Shown here: positions 1 to 8,297 of the stretch, piece by piece
How the letters are laid out: each line of letters begins with the position of its first letter
How positions within the stretch are numbered: position 1 is the first letter of the stretch
DNA from: Flavobacteriales bacterium
GTDB lineage: Bacteria > Bacteroidota > Bacteroidia > Flavobacteriales_G > Salibacteraceae
Direction of reading: 5' to 3'
DNA length: 48,812 bases
Assembly: GCA_020435995.1 (NCBI GenBank)
Contig: JAGQYO010000025.1
Span: 1-48,812 of the forward strand
The notes under the pieces: generated by a model
Seen by the model: only the letters and a program-made list of their open reading frames with translations
What the model was told of the DNA's origin: nothing
The model's database searches: none
Made by a program: the position numbers and the translations under genes

Positions 1-38
1 CATTACGAATTACACTTGCTACTTTTTCTTTCAACACT

Positions 39-992
39 TTATTCAATGGTTAAATATGGGCGAACCCTATTAAAATAAACGGAATCAATAAACTCAATTT
101 TCTTAAGGTCGCGCAAAGATGTGAATTTTCCATTTTTGTCTTTGTATTCAAATATCTTTTTGGTAAAATAGTAGTCAAAATAAGGATGTTTTAAGAGTTC
201 TTTAAATTCACATTCATTTAAATTTATCTTTTTAATTACTCCCGTATCCACGGTAATTTGAGCTTCCATCGTTTCAAAGTTTTCTTCTCGAATCGAGCGA
301 ATTTCTCGCAGCTGCCCAGCCGAGTAATAACCTCCAAGTTGTCGCCTATACCTCAATATTCTACTCGCTGTATAAGGCCCTACTCCTTTGATTTTCAATA
401 AGTCTACAGAATCAGACTTATTAATATCAATAATTTCTAATTTTCTATCTTCACTTATCTTCTCATACTTCGTCCATGTGGTGTCCCATTTGCGCTTTGA
501 CCATTCAGACTTTTTTTCTACATCATTCTTAATTGATTTTACCTTCTCTATTTTAACATCTGGTTGCGTGAAAATTAGATTTGGTTCAATTTTAAAATAA
601 TCCGAATCAGAAATAATAAACACGTCCAATAAATCCTCTTTTCGATCAAAACCACCAATTGATTCTCTATATTTGAGAATAACTTCAGACTGTTTTAGAG
701 AAAAACCAATCCGCATCCAGTCTTCAACTCGTGAATTATTTATATCAATTGGATCTATTTCTACAACCTCTAACTCCTTTTGATGCGCATTTAACATGGC
801 CATTTGCAATGAATCTTGCAGAGCCAATTTTCTTTCAAACTCGGAAAAATCTACTGGCTTATGTGGAAACAAATCAGGAATAAGCGATCTAAATACCAAT
901 AAGCCGAATACAATAAAAACAACAATTAGAAAAGCTTTTCGCTCTGTTTTGAACAGAGTAAGAACTTCTTTCCATTGGTTGGCAGGTTTCAT
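39..992 (-). CDS. ComEA-like helix-hairpin-helix membrane protein
   Basis: 317 residues. A short basic N-terminus is followed by one membrane helix at about residues 20-38, so the rest probably lies outside the cytoplasm. Three helix-hairpin-helix units follow at about 82-137, 188-247 and 254-317; the middle one carries the clearest motif, KGVGPYTASRILRYR (202-216). Such units bind DNA backbone non-specifically in ComEA-type competence proteins, but ComEA usually has one pair while this Bacteroidota form has three spread over a longer protein. It starts at ATG 992, 10 bp after the stop codon of the symporter gene, so the two are probably co-transcribed. Its function here is unproven: DNA uptake, or simply a structural HhH repeat protein. 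Confidence 0.8.
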   Translation of the reverse strand: MKPANQWKEVLTLFKTERKAFLIVVFIVFGLLVFRSLIPDLFPHKPVDFSEFERKLALQDSLQMAMLNAHQKELEVVEIDPIDINNSRVEDWMRIGFSLKQSEVILKYRESIGGFDRKEDLLDVFIISDSDYFKIEPNLIFTQPDVKIEKVKSIKNDVEKKSEWSKRKWDTTWTKYEKISEDRKLEIIDINKSDSVDLLKIKGVGPYTASRILRYRRQLGGYYSAGQLREIRSIREENFETMEAQITVDTGVIKKINLNECEFKELLKHPYFDYYFTKKIFEYKDKNGKFTSLRDLKKIEFIDSVYFNRVRPYLTIE

Positions 993-1002
993 TTATCACA
1001 AC

Positions 1003-2547
1003 TTATTTATACCTTTTTATTTCCCCTGTTTTGATTCTGCTCAAATATGACCCTAAGTCTATCTTTACCTCTTTGGCTAGAAACAACAAACCCAGAATAT
1101 TAGGAAATGCCATAGCAAAAATCATTGCATCCCCAAAATCAAAGACCGCACCTAAACTCATAGAAGAACCCACTACAATAAAGACACAAAACATGAGCTT
1201 ATAGGCCGTTTTCGAAGCTGTGGTTTCACCAAACAAATAAGTCCAAGCCTTGAGTCCGTAATATGACCATGAAATCATAGTTGAAAGGGCAAAAAGAATA
1301 ACGGCAACCGAAAGTACAACAGGAAACCACGAAAACACGGTACCAAATGCTTTAGAAGTGAGTTGAATACCTGCATTTCCAGATGCGGTTGGGTCAAAAG
1401 AACCCGTGATGATAATCACCAATGCCGTCATTGTACAAACGACTACTGTATCGATAAATGGCTCGAGCAAAGCAACTATACCTTCGCTAACTGGCTCGTC
1501 GGTTTTTGCCGCAGAGTGTGCTATGGATGCAGAGCCGATACCCGCCTCATTAGAAAAGGCAGCACGTTTGAAACCCTGAATCAAAACGCCAATAAAGCCT
1601 CCAAAAACTGCGCTTGGAGCCATAGCACTCGTAAATATTTCAGCAAAAGCTGATGGTAATTGTGAAATATTAAAAAGTATAACCAGTATGGCAGCAATAA
1701 GATAAATGCCAACCATAAAAGGAACTATTTTGTCCGTAACCTTTGCTATGCTTTTAATGCCTCCAATAATGATCATGCCCACTACTATCGCCATGACCAA
1801 CCCAAATAGCCAAGACTGGCCAAATAAAAAGCTTGACTCTCCTCCAGTAACATCAATAAATTGCTGAGTCGCTTGATTTATTTGCACCATATTTCCACCG
1901 CCAAACGAGCCTCCAATACAAGCAATTGCAAAAAGTACGGCCAATATTTTCCCCAACGACTTCATACCTCTTTTTTCTAAGCCTTGGCTCAAATAGTACA
2001 TGGGACCTCCACTCACACTACCATCTGCATTTTGTCGCCGGTATTTTACACCTAATGTACACTCCAAAAACTTGGATGACATTCCAAGGAGACCAGCCAA
2101 TATCATCCAAAGTGTAGCTCCTGGCCCTCCAACTGAAATAGCCATAGCAACTCCTGCTATATTGCCCACTCCTACCGTACCAGAAAGTGCAGCTGTGAGA
2201 GCCTGAAAGTGAGAAACTTCTCCTGGATCGTCGGGGTTATCATATTTTCCTCTGACTACATCCAAGGCATGTCGAAACCCGCTTATGTTGATGAATTTGA
2301 AGTAGATTGTAAATATTAAGGCTCCTAAAATCAACCATACCAATACAAACGGTATTTCTCTGTCGTTGGAAATTGGGACGGTAAAAAAGATAATTTGATT
2401 GAGTACATCGGTTACTGGTTGAAAAGACTCGTTAATAATCCGGTCAATATTGCTCGTTTTATCCACGATAATAGTTTGCGAAAAGCTGAAAATTGGGTTA
2501 CACAAAGCGATCATCGCGAGGAACGTAGGTAAAAAAAGTTTCTTCAT
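1003..2547 (-). CDS. Alanine/glycine:cation symporter (AGCS family)
   Basis: 514 residues, polytopic. Family hallmarks are the segment around residues 115-134 ([15 protein letters not shown]), the following [20 protein letters not shown] block and the later [20 protein letters not shown] block. The AGCS family takes up alanine or glycine with sodium. An N-terminal hydrophobic stretch (1-24) ending SFSQ looks like a cleavable signal peptide, often seen in Bacteroidota members. The substrate cannot be fixed from sequence. It is followed at 10 bp by the HhH gene. The 89-bp upstream gap holds a TATATTTG box (2577-2584) and a palindrome (2557-2574) between that box and the start codon. Confidence 0.93.
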   Translation of the reverse strand: MKKLFLPTFLAMIALCNPIFSFSQTIIVDKTSNIDRIINESFQPVTDVLNQIIFFTVPISNDREIPFVLVWLILGALIFTIYFKFINISGFRHALDVVRGKYDNPDDPGEVSHFQALTAALSGTVGVGNIAGVAMAISVGGPGATLWMILAGLLGMSSKFLECTLGVKYRRQNADGSVSGGPMYYLSQGLEKRGMKSLGKILAVLFAIACIGGSFGGGNMVQINQATQQFIDVTGGESSFLFGQSWLFGLVMAIVVGMIIIGGIKSIAKVTDKIVPFMVGIYLIAAILVILFNISQLPSAFAEIFTSAMAPSAVFGGFIGVLIQGFKRAAFSNEAGIGSASIAHSAAKTDEPVSEGIVALLEPFIDTVVVCTMTALVIIITGSFDPTASGNAGIQLTSKAFGTVFSWFPVVLSVAVILFALSTMISWSYYGLKAWTYLFGETTASKTAYKLMFCVFIVVGSSMSLGAVFDFGDAMIFAMAFPNILGLLFLAKEVKIDLGSYLSRIKTGEIKRYK

Positions 2548-2556
2548 AGGAAATAT

Positions 2557-2574
2557 ATTCGGGAATGTCCGAAT
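2557..2574. promoter_or_regulatory. Palindrome in the symporter leader (possible operator)
   Basis: ATTCGG, six bases, CCGAAT: a perfect 6-bp inverted repeat. It lies between the candidate -7 box (2577-2584) and the ATG at 2547, in the initially transcribed region. It could be a repressor site or a small leader hairpin. There is no T-run, so it is not a terminator. Confidence 0.35.
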
Positions 2575-2576
2575 TT

Positions 2577-2584
2577 CAAATATA
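2577..2584 (-). promoter_or_regulatory. Candidate -7 box for the symporter gene
   Basis: TATATTTG on the minus strand, an exact match to the Bacteroidota consensus TAnnTTTG, about 30 bp before the start codon. No TTG/TTTG -33 element is seen at the expected distance, so this is only a candidate. Confidence 0.4.
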
Positions 2585-2636
2585 GAAGAAAATGAACAGG
2601 TTGTTTAATTGAATGACAAGTGATTTGGAACAGGGG

Positions 2637-3644
2637 TTAAGAAAAGCGTTCGCTTAGCATGTTTACATCCTCTTTGGTGCCCAAAACAAATAATTTTTCG
2701 TTCTGAGTTACAGTTTGAGTCATAGCCGGACTAACGAGGTATTCATTGTTCGTGCCTTTTATGCCAATGATTCGGATACTCATATCCATCGATTCAACGA
2801 TTTCTTTAATTGTAATTGGCTTAGTTAGTTTTTTGATAACCACTTCCACTAAGTTGACTGAGTGTGAATTAGTAATCGACAACAAGTCTAAAAATTCGTT
2901 CACATCAGGGGTACTCACGAGCGAAGCCATGTGACTACCTCCTACCCGATCTGGCATTATCACATTTGTAGCTCCAGCCAATTTCAATTTGGGTTCAGAT
3001 TTTAGATCGGTAGCTCGCGAAATTATTTTCAATTTAGAATTCAATTGTTTGGCCGTAAGGCAAACAAATACGTTATCAGCATCACTTGGCAATGTGGTAA
3101 TTAATGAATTGGCGCGTTCAATTCCTGCAGCCAAAAAGTTATTGTCGTCTGTTGCGTCTCCTTCAATATATAGATAATCCTTATGGTCTATAAGTTTTTG
3201 CAGCTTAATAGGGTCTTTTTCGATGATCACGAACTTTTGGTTATGCAATGCCAAGGAATTAGCTGCCGCTTCTCCGTTATTTCCAAAACCACAAACAATA
3301 ACGTGATTTTTTAAGCTTGCAATGGATTGAATCATTTTATAATTTTTAAAAAAATAGCGGTATTTGCCACTGAGAAGGCTTCCGCCTACCGAAGTAGCAG
3401 CGTACGCAAATGTACCAAAACTGCTCAGGATAAGGAAGGATGTAAACAATCGACCCGCATCACTTAGGGGTCGAATTTCGCTAAATCCAACGGTGCTCAC
3501 TGTAATTAAGGTCATATAGAACCCCTCGATGAGGTTGTAGCCCTCAATAGTCATATAACCTAGGGTACCAAAACCGATGACAAACACCAAAATCAGAAGC
3601 CCGATATAGAGACCCCTAAAGTACTTGAATGAAAGTTCTAACAT
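2637..3644 (-). CDS. 2TM potassium channel with RCK (TrkA-N/TrkA-C) domains
   Basis: 335 residues. Two membrane helices (about 11-31 and 65-90) flank a pore loop with filter STVGFSE (50-56). A TrkA-N/RCK Rossmann domain follows from about 112, with VCGFGNNGEAA (117-127) as the nucleotide-binding loop, then a TrkA-C domain to the end. This is the MthK-like plan: cytoplasmic RCK domains gate the pore in response to ligands. The filter reads TVGFS rather than TVGYG: Phe for Tyr is frequent, Ser for the last Gly is less so, which may alter selectivity. It starts 3 bp beyond the pspC-like stop codon and is last in the purM-led run. Confidence 0.9.
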   Translation of the reverse strand: MLELSFKYFRGLYIGLLILVFVIGFGTLGYMTIEGYNLIEGFYMTLITVSTVGFSEIRPLSDAGRLFTSFLILSSFGTFAYAATSVGGSLLSGKYRYFFKNYKMIQSIASLKNHVIVCGFGNNGEAAANSLALHNQKFVIIEKDPIKLQKLIDHKDYLYIEGDATDDNNFLAAGIERANSLITTLPSDADNVFVCLTAKQLNSKLKIISRATDLKSEPKLKLAGATNVIMPDRVGGSHMASLVSTPDVNEFLDLLSITNSHSVNLVEVVIKKLTKPITIKEIVESMDMSIRIIGIKGTNNEYLVSPAMTQTVTQNEKLFVLGTKEDVNMLSERFS

Positions 3645-3647
3645 GTT

Positions 3648-3869
3648 TTACAAATCCCAAATGGAATTTCTACTGCTCTTAAAATACTTGCGATTTTCTA
3701 AAAGAAATGCCAGTATCAGATACACTACTAATGGGGAACCAAAAGTGATAAAGGATAAATAGATAAAAAACTTACGGATGTTGGAAGATTCCATTCCGAA
3801 CTTCTCTCCCATGTATTCACATACACCAAAAGCTTGTTTTTCGAAAAATGCTTGTATCTTATCTATCAT
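3648..3869 (-). CDS. Small PspC-domain membrane protein
   Basis: 73 residues. It matches the PspC pattern: an FGVCEYMGEKFGM segment in the place of the usual GVCGGLAEYFG, then a residue pattern like DPTLVRLIF (SSNIRKFFI), then one hydrophobic helix (about 34-58) ending VVYLILAFLLEN. PspC-like proteins are inner-membrane factors linked to membrane-stress responses, but no pspA or pspB is nearby. The first 11 bp overlap the end of the DUF2851 gene and the potassium channel starts 3 bp downstream, so it is translated as part of the run. Confidence 0.75.
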   Translation of the reverse strand: MIDKIQAFFEKQAFGVCEYMGEKFGMESSNIRKFFIYLSFITFGSPLVVYLILAFLLENRKYFKSSRNSIWDL

Positions 3870-5136
3870 GTTTGAGTAAATATCCTCCTACGTTGCAAAG
3901 TAAACACTTTTTATAAGAACAATACGCGTTCTTCAAATGAAGAAGCGATTGGCTATTAGCAGCATTTTTACTCTTTATACCAAGCGAATTCCATTTAGTA
4001 ATTGTTCCATTTTTATCTGGCGAAAGAGAAAACAACAATTCAATGGCTTTTTCTTTTTTAAGGACATCTCCTTTGGAGCTTGCATTTAAAACCAAAACAG
4101 GAACTATGGCATTTATTATTAAGTTGTCGACCATATTTTTGGACGGAGTTAAGAATTTATTTTCTTTCACTTCCTTGCCAAACACAAAGTGATTCACCCA
4201 ATATGGATCCAACTTTAGATTAAATAAGGATAGGAGATGTTGTATAGAAAAATTATCTATCAATCTCGAAAACAAAGAATTATCATTATTCAATAGCAAT
4301 GCGCCTGCTTGTGCAATTCGCAGACTCGGAAAATTCGCCGGTCTTATGCCTGAAGTTTTCCATATTTCTTTTGGTAGCGATTGAATCGAGTATTTTGAAG
4401 CCAAACCATGAAATATTTGTAACAATTTGTGGCTATAATCATCAATAGGTTTATCCAAAAGTCCTGAGGCGCCAAAAAGTAAGGCATAGAACTCTTGAGG
4501 ATTATGCTTGTGTTTCCACAAATGTTTGACGGGGATCAGTCGAGCTAATTGATTCATGGGTTCTGCATTTGCCTTAAAACCAAAACCCCTCATCAAGGAG
4601 CGGTACAACACCTCTTCCCAGTCGCCATTGGTTTCTTTTAAATCTCGCTTCGTTATTTCAGATTTCAGCTCAATGCGTTCAATGAGTAATCGGTCTAAAA
4701 ATGATTCAAAGACAATCTCGGGAACTTTATTAATACTCGCCTCACACGGAATAAATAAATTTCTGTTTTGAAACTTTTCGAATCTCTTTATAATTCCAGC
4801 TTCCACTTTTCCCTTTAATTCAATAGTAGGAATTTTTCGAAAGGTGAGCTCCTCCAACTCTACATCGTGCTCATAAACCACATGAAGAATAATGTTATCG
4901 TAGGCTGGATCTTTGTCGTGTTGGTGTTTTCGCCAGTCAGATGTTTTTACATGGATTTCAACATTTCCTGCCCATGTTGTTTCATCTATTTTTACCTGTG
5001 AGTTAGTGAAATCGGGCCCTGAATACATGTTTTGCATTCCAGGTTTAAGCACATGGACCGGTTGATTTAGATTGGTAAGAAGTTGGGGATCGTATAATCT
5101 AAATTTCCAAATGAAATATAGTAGTTCTTCATTCAT
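3859..5136 (-). CDS. DUF2851 family protein
   Basis: 425 residues, no signal peptide or membrane helix. The N-terminal block with GPDFTNSQVKI (40-50), AGNVEIHVKTSDW (56-68) and ILHVVYEHD (83-91) is the DUF2851 signature found across Bacteroidota. A C-terminal cysteine cluster, C406-x4-C411-x2-C414, could bind a metal. The acidic/His residues of the N-terminal block loosely recall a nuclease-like fold, but I cannot assign a reaction. It overlaps pyrF by 8 bp upstream and the pspC-like gene by 11 bp downstream, so it is translationally coupled within the run. Confidence 0.85.
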   Translation of the reverse strand: MNEELLYFIWKFRLYDPQLLTNLNQPVHVLKPGMQNMYSGPDFTNSQVKIDETTWAGNVEIHVKTSDWRKHQHDKDPAYDNIILHVVYEHDVELEELTFRKIPTIELKGKVEAGIIKRFEKFQNRNLFIPCEASINKVPEIVFESFLDRLLIERIELKSEITKRDLKETNGDWEEVLYRSLMRGFGFKANAEPMNQLARLIPVKHLWKHKHNPQEFYALLFGASGLLDKPIDDYSHKLLQIFHGLASKYSIQSLPKEIWKTSGIRPANFPSLRIAQAGALLLNNDNSLFSRLIDNFSIQHLLSLFNLKLDPYWVNHFVFGKEVKENKFLTPSKNMVDNLIINAIVPVLVLNASSKGDVLKKEKAIELLFSLSPDKNGTITKWNSLGIKSKNAANSQSLLHLKNAYCSYKKCLLCNVGGYLLKHDR

Positions 5137-5968
5137 TGAGTAGCCCAGCCTTGGCCAATTGCTGTTTCATTTCCATTTGTAATTTTTGTGCCGCGCTTCG
5201 TGCTGCCTCGGCAAAATCTAAACCCTGTGAAGCATATATTATCCCTCTTGACGAGTTCACCAAAACGCCAACATCAGGATTAAACCCAAAACTACATACA
5301 TCAGTCAAACTTCCTCCTTGCGCTCCTACCCCTGGAACCAAAAAAAAGTGATCAGGTAGAATTTTTCGGCATACACCAATATCCTCCCCTCTAGTTGCAC
5401 CAATAACAAACATCATATCGTTTGGTGTGCCCCAAGAAGCCGATTTTGACAATACCACTTCAAACAACTTTTGATGGTTCACCATCTGTAGTTGTTGAAA
5501 ATCGCCGGAACCAGGGTTTGACGTCAAACCCAATATAATGGCCCATTTTTTTTTATTATGTAAAAAAGGTTTTATGGAGTCTTCACCCATATAGGGAGCC
5601 ACGGTAATTGAATCAAAATTAAAATCACTGTTTTCTCCACCTAAAAAAGCATCTGCATACATTGCTGCAGTATTGCCAATGTCTCCTCGCTTGGCATCCG
5701 CAATGGTAAAAACGGAGTTAGGAATTAATTCCATTGTTTTTTTTAGACTCATCAAACCTTTCAAACCCATGCTTTCATAAAAGGCAAGGTTGGGTTTGTA
5801 GGCAACGGTAAAAGGAAGGGTGGCTTCGATTATTCTTTTATTGAATTCGAAAACTGGATCCTCGAATTCTAATAGGTGCTTAGGAATTTTCTGAAGGTCG
5901 GTATCCAAACCAATACACAAGAAACTCGCCTTATGCTTTATCTGCAATATGAGTTCTTCCCTTGTCAT
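5129..5968 (-). CDS. pyrF: Orotidine 5'-phosphate decarboxylase, type 2
   Basis: 279 residues, cytoplasmic. It catalyses the last step of UMP synthesis (OMP to UMP and CO2). Visible elements are the CIGLDTD strand near residue 18, K58 in the AYKPN motif, and the catalytic DAKRGDIGNT loop (91-100) with D91, K93 and D96; the C-terminal VPGVGAQGG motif is the phosphate-binding loop. Length and the C-terminal form match the type 2 (longer) subfamily. The ATG at 5968 shares its last base with the prfA stop (TAATG), implying reinitiation coupling. Confidence 0.96.
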   Translation of the reverse strand: MTREELILQIKHKASFLCIGLDTDLQKIPKHLLEFEDPVFEFNKRIIEATLPFTVAYKPNLAFYESMGLKGLMSLKKTMELIPNSVFTIADAKRGDIGNTAAMYADAFLGGENSDFNFDSITVAPYMGEDSIKPFLHNKKKWAIILGLTSNPGSGDFQQLQMVNHQKLFEVVLSKSASWGTPNDMMFVIGATRGEDIGVCRKILPDHFFLVPGVGAQGGSLTDVCSFGFNPDVGVLVNSSRGIIYASQGLDFAEAARSAAQKLQMEMKQQLAKAGLLNE

Positions 5969-7050
5969 TATTGCTCCATTCCAGCTTTAAGCTTCTCCAT
6001 ATTTTCAGCCATCCTAAGTGGTTCTACCACTTCATTTAGTTCGCCCCCCACAATGGAGTCAAGGTTGTAGAGGGTAAGGCCTATTCTATGATCGGTAACC
6101 CTCCCTTGTGGCCAATTATAGGTTCTTATTTTGGCTGAGCGATCACCAGTTGACACTTGCGACTTTCTTTCGTCTGCCCGAATCTTTTCTACTTTTTCTA
6201 GTTCCTTTTCATACAACCGAGAACGTAGCACTTTAAATGCCTTGTCTTTATTTTTATGCTGTGACCGACCGTCTTGACATTCGACTACAATTCCGGAGGG
6301 AATATGGGTGAGTCTGATGGCCGATTCTGTTTTATTTACATGCTGTCCTCCCGCTCCCGACGCCCTAAAGGTATCTACCTTTACATCCTCTGGGTTCAAA
6401 TCAATTTCAACATCTTCTACTTCTGGAAGTACAGCCACCGTGGCAGCCGAAGTATGAACCCTTCCCTGCGATTCAGTGGCGGGTACTCTTTGAACCCGAT
6501 GCACCCCTCGCTCAAACTTTAGGGTTCCAAAAACATCCTCTCCTTCTACCGAAAAAGAAACTTCCTTGAATCCCCCTGCAGTACCTTCATTTATATTGAT
6601 TACTTCGGTCTTCCAACCATTTTTTTCGGCGTATCTTATATACATTCTATACAAATCGCCGGCAAATATGCTGGCCTCATCACCCCCTGTTCCAGCTCTA
6701 ATTTCCATAATGACGTTTTTCGTGTCATTGGGATCCTTTGGAATGAGCATTAACTTAAGGTCTTCCTCTGCTTCTTCAATTTTTTCTTCTAAATCCTCAA
6801 ATTCAGCCTTGGCCATTTCTATAAACTCAGGATCTTTCTCGGTTTTTAAAATCTCTTTTGTTGATTTGAGGTTATCTGTTAGATTTTTATATGAATGATA
6901 CGCCTCCACCAATTCGCCAAGCTCCTTGTACTCTTTGTTGAGCTTTACATATCTATCCATATCCGAAATGACATTAGGATCAACAATCAAATTGCTCACC
7001 TCTTCATATCGATATGAAATATCCTCTAATTTTTTTAATAAATCTGACAT
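5968..7050 (-). CDS. prfA: Peptide chain release factor 1
   Basis: 360 residues, full length for RF1. The codon-recognition tripeptide is PAT (190-192, in RVPATES), the RF1-type sequence reading UAA/UAG rather than RF2's SPF. The peptidyl-tRNA hydrolysis motif GGQ is at 234-236 in [14 protein letters not shown], whose Gln is normally methylated by PrmC (not in this window). prfA begins directly beside the purM stop codon and overlaps pyrF by one base. Confidence 0.98.
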   Translation of the reverse strand: MSDLLKKLEDISYRYEEVSNLIVDPNVISDMDRYVKLNKEYKELGELVEAYHSYKNLTDNLKSTKEILKTEKDPEFIEMAKAEFEDLEEKIEEAEEDLKLMLIPKDPNDTKNVIMEIRAGTGGDEASIFAGDLYRMYIRYAEKNGWKTEVININEGTAGGFKEVSFSVEGEDVFGTLKFERGVHRVQRVPATESQGRVHTSAATVAVLPEVEDVEIDLNPEDVKVDTFRASGAGGQHVNKTESAIRLTHIPSGIVVECQDGRSQHKNKDKAFKVLRSRLYEKELEKVEKIRADERKSQVSTGDRSAKIRTYNWPQGRVTDHRIGLTLYNLDSIVGGELNEVVEPLRMAENMEKLKAGMEQ

Positions 7051-8220
7051 TTATTCTTTCGTATAATGAAATTCACCAAACTCACTCTTAATCGTCAAAT
7101 GGGCCTTATCAGCTTTTTCAACACGTCCTATAATTTGAGCATCCAAGTTGAAGGACCGACTTATTTCGATCAAGCTTTGGGCTACCTCGGGCTCAACATA
7201 TAGTTCCATTCTATGCCCCATATTAAATACTTTGTACATTTCTTTCCACGGTGTGTTGGACTCCTCATGAATCATCTCAAATAGCGGTGGAATAGGAAAC
7301 AAGTTATCTTTAATTACATGCACATCTTCCACAAAGTGTAAAACCTTGGTTTGGGCACCCCCACTACAGTGCACCATCCCATTTATACTCTTTCGGTGCT
7401 TTTCTAGCATCTTTTTAATTACTGGCGCGTAGGTTCGTGTTGGGGAAAGAACCAACTTACCAGCATTTAGATCCGTTCCGGTATCGGAATTAAGAGTTTT
7501 AGATCCGGAATAAACCAAATCATAAGGAACCGAAGAATCGTAAGTTTCAGGGTATTTCGTGGCCAAATCTTTTGAGAAAACATCATGCCGTGCCGAAGTC
7601 AGCCCGTTACTCCCCATCCCTCCGTTGTATTCTTTTTCGTAAGTCGTTTTTCCAAAAGAACTTAGTCCAACTATAACATTCCCAGATTTAATGTTGTCAT
7701 TTGAAATCACATCAGATCTTTTCATGCGACAAACCACTGTAGAATCAACAATTATTGTTCTTACTAAATCTCCAACATCAGCAGTTTCTCCTCCTGTAGA
7801 ATAAATGTCAACCCCATGATTTCTTAAATCAGCCAACAAATTTTCAGTTCCATTAATGATTTCGGCAATTACATCTCCAGTGATTAAATTTTTGTTTCGT
7901 CCAATGGTAGACGAAAGAAGTATGTTGCTGGTAGCACCTACGCACAGCAAATCATCAACGTTCATTATAAGGGCATCCTGTGCGATTCCTTGCCACACAT
8001 TCAAGTCACCAGTTTCTTTCCAGTAGGCATAAGCCAATGAAGACTTTGTGCCTGCGCCATCCGCATGCATGATGATACAATAATCGGGATCACCCGATAA
8101 GTAATCAGGAACGATTTTGCAAAAGGCTTTTGGAAACAACCCTTTATCTACGTTTCTAATAGCTGCGTGCACATCTTGTTTATCCGCAGAGACTCCTCTT
8201 TTATCGTACCTCGATTCCAT
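7051..8220 (-). CDS. purM: Phosphoribosylformylglycinamidine cyclo-ligase (AIR synthase)
   Basis: 389 residues from ATG 8220; the frame extends 9 bp further to a TTG, but the family begins at the MESRYDKRGVSA stretch. It makes AIR from FGAM with ATP in purine synthesis. Motifs are HADGAGTKSSLAY, NVDDLLCVGA, TGGETADVGD, VGLSSFGKT and VFNMGHRMELYV. It is the divergent Bacteroidota form, somewhat longer than E. coli PurM. The next purine step upstream in the pathway, PurL, lies at the other end of this window. A terminator-like hairpin sits 10 nt before the start codon, so the hairpin is in the leader of this gene unless transcription starts inside it. It leads the prfA-pyrF run. Confidence 0.93.
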   Translation of the reverse strand: MESRYDKRGVSADKQDVHAAIRNVDKGLFPKAFCKIVPDYLSGDPDYCIIMHADGAGTKSSLAYAYWKETGDLNVWQGIAQDALIMNVDDLLCVGATSNILLSSTIGRNKNLITGDVIAEIINGTENLLADLRNHGVDIYSTGGETADVGDLVRTIIVDSTVVCRMKRSDVISNDNIKSGNVIVGLSSFGKTTYEKEYNGGMGSNGLTSARHDVFSKDLATKYPETYDSSVPYDLVYSGSKTLNSDTGTDLNAGKLVLSPTRTYAPVIKKMLEKHRKSINGMVHCSGGAQTKVLHFVEDVHVIKDNLFPIPPLFEMIHEESNTPWKEMYKVFNMGHRMELYVEPEVAQSLIEISRSFNLDAQIIGRVEKADKAHLTIKSEFGEFHYTKE

Positions 8221-8230
8221 TATTTCCAAT

Positions 8231-8258
8231 AAAAAAAGCGCCCTTACTCGGACGCTTT
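8231..8258 (-). terminator. Intrinsic terminator after the OmpA gene / hairpin in the purM leader
   Basis: On the minus strand AAAGCG-T-CC pairs with GG-G-CGCTTT around a 6-base loop, then a run of seven T. It ends 10 nt before the purM ATG (8220). It either ends OmpA transcription or acts as an attenuator for purM; both are possible. Confidence 0.8.
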
Positions 8259-8297
8259 CCTACTTTATATTAGGTATGTAACAATTATATTATTTCA

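Noticed and set aside
3648-3869. Full phage-shock (psp) operon
   Set aside because: Only the PspC-like domain is present; the neighbours are pyrF-run genes and a potassium channel.
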